The notes under the pieces are model-generated. The model was not told the DNA's origin and made no database searches. It saw only the letters and a list, made by a program, of their open reading frames with translations. A DNA stretch of 8,646 nucleotides. Source: Planctomycetaceae bacterium UBA4655. GTDB lineage: Bacteria; Planctomycetota; Planctomycetia; Pirellulales; UBA1268. A program made the translations under genes and the position numbers. Below are positions 5,656 to 8,646 of the stretch, in pieces (position 1 is the first letter of the stretch; every line of letters starts with the position of its first letter). The stretch spans positions 732 to 9,377 of the forward strand of contig DHLZ01000020.1 of assembly GCA_002405515.1 (NCBI GenBank), written 5' to 3'.

Positions 5656-5742
5656 AACAAATGGTGCCAGCCACCAAATATGGAGAAGACCGAGAATCAG
5701 CTTTCCCAGACTGCCCAGATTTGGTGGCTGGCACCATTTGTT
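5656..5742. repeat. Palindromic (REP/MITE-like) element, copy B, in the divergent intergenic region
   Basis: This is the same 81-nt element as at 4827-4907, with 3 further matching base pairs at each end (AAC/GTT), giving 24-bp inverted repeats. It separates the sigma operon (minus) from the 263-aa gene (plus). The frame giving MVPATK at the left end and LVAGTI at the right end is open here on both strands. Just beyond its right end lie TATCCT and TATTTT, about 20 nt before the ATG at 5769, so it could contribute to that gene's promoter. That is speculative. Confidence 0.85.
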
Positions 5743-5768
5743 ATCCTATTTTCTCGGCGGCACCCGGC

Positions 5769-6560
5769 ATGCAAACCAGCCTCGTCCAACAGATCGTGCT
5801 CACGACGTATGGCAACGCCCACCTCCGCGGCGTTCCCGGCGTGGACTGGACGGCGTTCTATCCGTCGAACAGCTCGTTTTCCTACTGCGAATTCGTCCGA
5901 TTCGTGGACCGTGGCGGCCGTGAAGCCGACACGACCGTTGCGCCGTACGCCTCGGATCCCGTCGCCTGGTTCGAAAGGCTTGCTCGCGACGGCGTTTCGC
6001 GGCTGCGGCTCGCCTGCGGCATCCTCCCGGGCGATCGCCATCCCCGGTGGTTCAACGAGGCGATCACGCCGAAGGGGGGCGACATCTGGGATGCCCGCTG
6101 GGAAATCGGCGATCAGCACCGCCCCGACCAGAAGATCTGGCGGGTCACCTATGCCCGGGTCGAGACGGATCAGCCGATGACGCAGCTGCCGCCCATCGAC
6201 GCGGCCGATCTCGTTCGCCGCTTCACCGCCAGCCTCGTGGAATGCGGCGACCTCGCCCGCAGGCATGGCATGGACTGGTTCGCCAAGGTCTTCGACAACG
6301 GTCGAGCGGCGCTCGAAGGAACACCGATGGAGAAGGTCGGCTATGACTTCGCGCCGGAATCGATCCTGCCAGCCGAGGCGCGGCAGCTGCTCGCAGCCGT
6401 GCATTGGTCGTGGGTCTTCGGCGGCATGGGCTCGTGGAACGACGTGGGCTTCGAGGGAGCCGATCACGAGATCTATCAGCGGTCGTCGCAGGAACTCTAT
6501 CGGGCTCTCAACGAGGCCTTGATCGTGGCCGTGAATGCCCTCCCGCCTTCCGGCGGCTGA
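5769..6560 (+). CDS. Conserved-looking hypothetical protein, 263 aa
   Basis: I do not recognise this family. The protein has no signal peptide or membrane segment and is likely cytoplasmic. It is rich in Trp, Asp and Arg. Notable stretches are TYGNAHLRGVPGVDW (13-27), GGDIWDARWEIGD (103-115) and a helical middle (about 144-182). A compact C-terminal part contains HWSWVFGGMGSWNDVGFEG (212-230) followed by an amphipathic helix (about 235-258). Repeated tryptophans and the GGMGSWND loop look like conserved structure, not random sequence, and codon usage matches the surrounding genes. The ATG at 5769 is chosen because the frame further upstream is repeat element and sigma leader sequence. No good Shine-Dalgarno precedes it. 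It is divergent from the sigma operon and 130 nt before the sulfite reductase gene on the same strand, with a hairpin between. Confidence 0.75.
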   Translation: MQTSLVQQIVLTTYGNAHLRGVPGVDWTAFYPSNSSFSYCEFVRFVDRGGREADTTVAPYASDPVAWFERLARDGVSRLRLACGILPGDRHPRWFNEAITPKGGDIWDARWEIGDQHRPDQKIWRVTYARVETDQPMTQLPPIDAADLVRRFTASLVECGDLARRHGMDWFAKVFDNGRAALEGTPMEKVGYDFAPESILPAEARQLLAAVHWSWVFGGMGSWNDVGFEGADHEIYQRSSQELYRALNEALIVAVNALPPSGG

Positions 6561-6562
6561 GG

Positions 6563-6578
6563 CGGCGATTTCTCGCCG
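6563..6578 (+). terminator. Hairpin after the 263-aa hypothetical gene
   Basis: CGGCGA (6563-6568) and TCGCCG (6573-6578) form a 6-bp stem with a TTTC loop, starting 3 nt after the stop codon and followed by GATTTCG. A longer 7-bp alternative pairs TCCGGCG (6549-6555) with CGCCGGA (6574-6580). The T-run is poor, so this is a possible terminator only. Confidence 0.35.
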
Positions 6579-6690
6579 GATTTCGACAGCCTCGGGCCTT
6601 CGTGGAGGGCACGATCCCGTGTCGCTCTCGCGCGGCGGATCGCCTATCCTATGGGCGTCCTCCAACGAGCCGCAGGAAATCACCGAACCC

Positions 6691-8457
6691 ATGTCCGACG
6701 AAACCCCCGCATCCACCGCCAAGCCGACCGCCGTCGAGGTCGCGAAGACCGCCAGCAACTACCTCCGGGGCGACATCGCCAAGGAGCTCGTGGACGGCGC
6801 CGCCGGCTTCGGCAAGGGCTCGATCCAGCTCCTCAAGAACCACGGTACCTACCAGCAGGACGACCGCGAGGCCCGCAAGGCGGTCGAGGGGAAGAAGAGC
6901 GAGCGGCAGATCTCGTTCATGATCCGCACCTGCGTGCCCGGCGGCAAGCTCACGGCCGAGCAGCTCCTGGCCGCGATCGACATGGGGGACGAGCTGGGCA
7001 ACGGCACGATCCGTCTCACGACCCGGCAGTCGATCCAGCACCACGGCGTCGTGAAGGGAGACCTGAAATCGTTCATGCAGCGGGTGCACGCCAACCAGCT
7101 CACCACGCTCGCCGCCTGCGGCGACGTCGAGCGGAACATCATGTGCTGCCCCGCGCCGATCCACGGCAATTCCGTCCGCGACGAGATGCAGGCCAAGCTC
7201 GACGAGCTCGCCAAGCACCTCGCCCCGCGGACGCGGGCCTACTACGAGATCTGGCTCACCGACCCCGAGACCGGCGAGAAGACGCTCGCGGGAGGCAATG
7301 CGAAGGAGGCGGTGGTGGAGCCGATCTACGGCCCGACCTACCTGCCGCGGAAGTTCAAGACGGCCTTCGCGTTGCCGGAGGACAACTGCACCGACGTCTA
7401 CGCCAACGACCTCGGCTTCATCGTCGTCCACGAGCACGGAAAAATCCTCGGCTACAACGTGCTCGCCGGCGGCGGCATGGGCGTGACGCCGAGCGCCGCC
7501 AAGACCTTCCCCGCGCTCGCGAAGCGGCTCGGCTTCGTGCCGCCGGAGGACGTGCTCGGGATCGCCGAGGCGATCGTGAAGGTGCAGCGGGATTTCGGCA
7601 ACCGCACCGACCGCAAGACGGCCCGGCTCAAGTACACGATCCATACCATGGGCCTGGAGAACTTCCGGAAGAAGGTCGAGGAATACTTCGGCAAGCCGCT
7701 CGCTCCCTGCCATCCCGCCGACGTCCACGGCTTCGACGACCACATCGGCTGGCACGAGCAGGGTGACGGAAAGTTCTTCTACGGCTTCAACGTGGAGAAC
7801 GGCCGCGTCCACGATAGTGTTGATTCCGGGCAGGCGGGCGGCTTCCGGCTCAAGACCGCCCTGCGGCGGATCCTGCGGGACATCAAGCCGGGCGTGCGGA
7901 TTACCGCCCATCAGAGCCTGTTGTTCACCGACCTCGCGGCGAGCGACCGCGATCGGATCGCGGAGATCCTCCATGCCCACGGCGTGAAGACTTCGGAGGA
8001 GATCTCGACCCTCCGCCGCTGGAGCATGGCCTGCGTGGCCCTGCCCACCTGTGGCCTCGCGGTGGCCGAGAGCGAGCGGGTGCTCCCCGGCCTCATCGAT
8101 TCGCTCGAGCCGGAGGTGGCGAAGCTGGGGCTCGCCAACGACGCCTTCACGCTCCGGATGACCGGCTGCCCGAACGCCTGCGCCCGCCCCTACAACTGCG
8201 ACATCGGGATCGTCGGCCGCACGGCGGGGAAGTACACGATGTTCCTGGGCGGCAGGCTGCTCGGCGACCGGCTCAACGAGCACTACAAGGACGTCGTGCC
8301 GTTCGAGGATCTATGCCGCGAGATCACGGCCGTGCTCGCCTGCTACAAGGCGGAGCGGCAGTCGAAGGAGACCCTCGGCGACTTCTGCCACCGCAAGGGC
8401 GTCGACGGCGTCCGCACGTGGGCCGACGAATGGCTCGCCGGCGCCCGCGGCGCGTGA
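6691..8457 (+). CDS. cysI: Assimilatory sulfite reductase hemoprotein (siroheme / 4Fe-4S)
   Basis: This enzyme reduces sulfite to sulfide with six electrons in cytoplasmic sulfur assimilation. It is complete at 588 aa, near the 570 aa of E. coli CysI. Two ferredoxin-like plus two siroheme/4Fe-4S domains are recognisable. Visible signatures are NHGTYQQDDRE (50-60), FMIRTCVPGGKLT (76-88), TTRQSIQHHG (110-119) and GDVERNIMC (144-152). The cluster/siroheme cysteines are at C448 and C454 (CVALPTC) and at C493 and C497 (TGCPNACARP). Lysines in YLPRKFKTAFALPEDN (217-232) match the sulfite-binding region. The electron donor (NADPH flavoprotein CysJ or ferredoxin) cannot be told from the window, since no cysJ is adjacent. 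A related nitrite reductase is less likely. The ATG at 6691 is where homology begins. AGGAAA lies somewhat far upstream. TATCCT at 6645-6650 might be a -10, but it has no matching -35. Confidence 0.92.
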   Translation: MSDETPASTAKPTAVEVAKTASNYLRGDIAKELVDGAAGFGKGSIQLLKNHGTYQQDDREARKAVEGKKSERQISFMIRTCVPGGKLTAEQLLAAIDMGDELGNGTIRLTTRQSIQHHGVVKGDLKSFMQRVHANQLTTLAACGDVERNIMCCPAPIHGNSVRDEMQAKLDELAKHLAPRTRAYYEIWLTDPETGEKTLAGGNAKEAVVEPIYGPTYLPRKFKTAFALPEDNCTDVYANDLGFIVVHEHGKILGYNVLAGGGMGVTPSAAKTFPALAKRLGFVPPEDVLGIAEAIVKVQRDFGNRTDRKTARLKYTIHTMGLENFRKKVEEYFGKPLAPCHPADVHGFDDHIGWHEQGDGKFFYGFNVENGRVHDSVDSGQAGGFRLKTALRRILRDIKPGVRITAHQSLLFTDLAASDRDRIAEILHAHGVKTSEEISTLRRWSMACVALPTCGLAVAESERVLPGLIDSLEPEVAKLGLANDAFTLRMTGCPNACARPYNCDIGIVGRTAGKYTMFLGGRLLGDRLNEHYKDVVPFEDLCREITAVLACYKAERQSKETLGDFCHRKGVDGVRTWADEWLAGARGA

Positions 8458-8463
8458 GCGGAA

Positions 8464-8544
8464 CCGGAAGCCCGAGGCGCAAGTTTCCCTGCAGGCGATT
8501 GCTGGAAAGTCCCGGAAGCCCGAGGCGCGAGCTTCCCCTGCAGG
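8464..8544 (+). repeat. Two tandem 48-nt-period hairpin repeats after cysI
   Basis: Copies at 8464-8495 and 8512-8544 both begin CCGGAAGCCCGAGGCGC and end CCTGCAGG. Each can form GGAAGC paired to GCTTCC. In the first copy the partner is GTTTCC, which keeps the stem through a G-U pair. They begin 6 nt after the cysI stop codon, so they may act as a transcript end or 3' stabiliser. They belong to the same family as 19-56. No gene was seen between 8458 and the window end. Confidence 0.6.
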
Positions 8545-8571
8545 TGAACAGTTGCCCCATGCGAAAGCTGC

Positions 8572-8598
8572 GGCGCGAGCCGAGAGGGGCGTTGACGA
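8572..8598 (+). repeat. Interspersed intergenic repeat, right-edge partial copy
   Basis: GGCGCGAGCCGAGAGG followed by GGC and GTTGACGA matches the minus strand of 45-19 at 25 of 27 positions. It shows that the repeat family has a second conserved block (CGAGAGG to GTTGACGA) that the two tandem copies just upstream have replaced with CTTCCCCTGCAGG-type ends. Confidence 0.5.
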
Positions 8599-8646
8599 GG
8601 CCCCGCGAGTGGATGCCCGGTCACGAGCCCGTCTGCACGCCACCGC

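Noticed and set aside
5719..5752. Promoter for the 263-aa gene formed by the element end (TTGGTG) and TATCCT/TATTTT
   Set aside because: The spacers are 15 or 20 nt and the hexamers are weak. It is kept only as a remark under the element.
6622..6650. Possible cysI promoter with TATCCT at 6645
   Set aside because: The -35 position 17 nt upstream reads TCGCTC, which is too far from consensus to call.
5697..6758. 353-aa minus-strand open frame
   Set aside because: It is antisense to the 263-aa gene and continues through intergenic sequence into cysI. Its composition is that of a shadow frame.
6649..8283. 544-aa open frame on the minus strand opposite cysI
   Set aside because: It is a mirror of the GC-rich cysI codon pattern. 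It is low-complexity (V, L, E, R, G rich) with no recognisable domain, and the plus strand encodes a clear sulfite reductase.

Overview
The window looks like a chromosomal segment of a GC-rich planctomycete, possibly of the Pirellulales. That placement is recalled, not searched. It rests on the high GC content, an 81-nt palindromic element whose translation reads MVPATK...LVAGTI, short repeats built on GGAAGCCCGAGGCGC, and a sigma factor/membrane protein operon of a type common in that phylum.

Left part (1-2990) is accessory in character. A Fic-family protein with its own inhibitory motif (165-1334, minus) is divergent from a DUF4143-type AAA ATPase (1798-2985, plus). The 463 bp between them holds two unrelated sets of short palindromes and what looks like the last remnant of an SDR/thioester-reductase-like gene. 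Both genes have a palindrome ending exactly 3 nt before the ATG, which suggests a common style of control.

Middle part (2993-5564, minus) is a tightly coupled three-gene operon. It encodes an ECF-like sigma-70 factor, a small single-pass membrane protein in the anti-sigma position, and a 528-aa protein with four membrane segments. The cistrons overlap by 4 nt (ATGA) and 1 nt (TGATG), each with a good Shine-Dalgarno. One copy of the 81-nt element sits in frame inside the anti-sigma-like gene, exactly at the start of its membrane helix. A second copy lies upstream of the sigma gene. A 17-nt-period direct repeat lies between the sigma start and that second copy.

Right part (5769-8646, plus) holds an unrecognised 263-aa soluble protein, a sulfite reductase hemoprotein (CysI/Sir type, complete, 588 aa), and a gene-free tail. 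The tail carries two tandem hairpin-forming repeats and a further relative of the repeat found inverted at the left edge.

The most notable signal is the 81-nt palindromic element. Its length is a multiple of three, the frame used in the anti-sigma-like gene is open on both strands in both copies, and removing it in silico restores a continuous membrane helix. No CRISPR array, tRNA, rRNA or transposase gene was seen.
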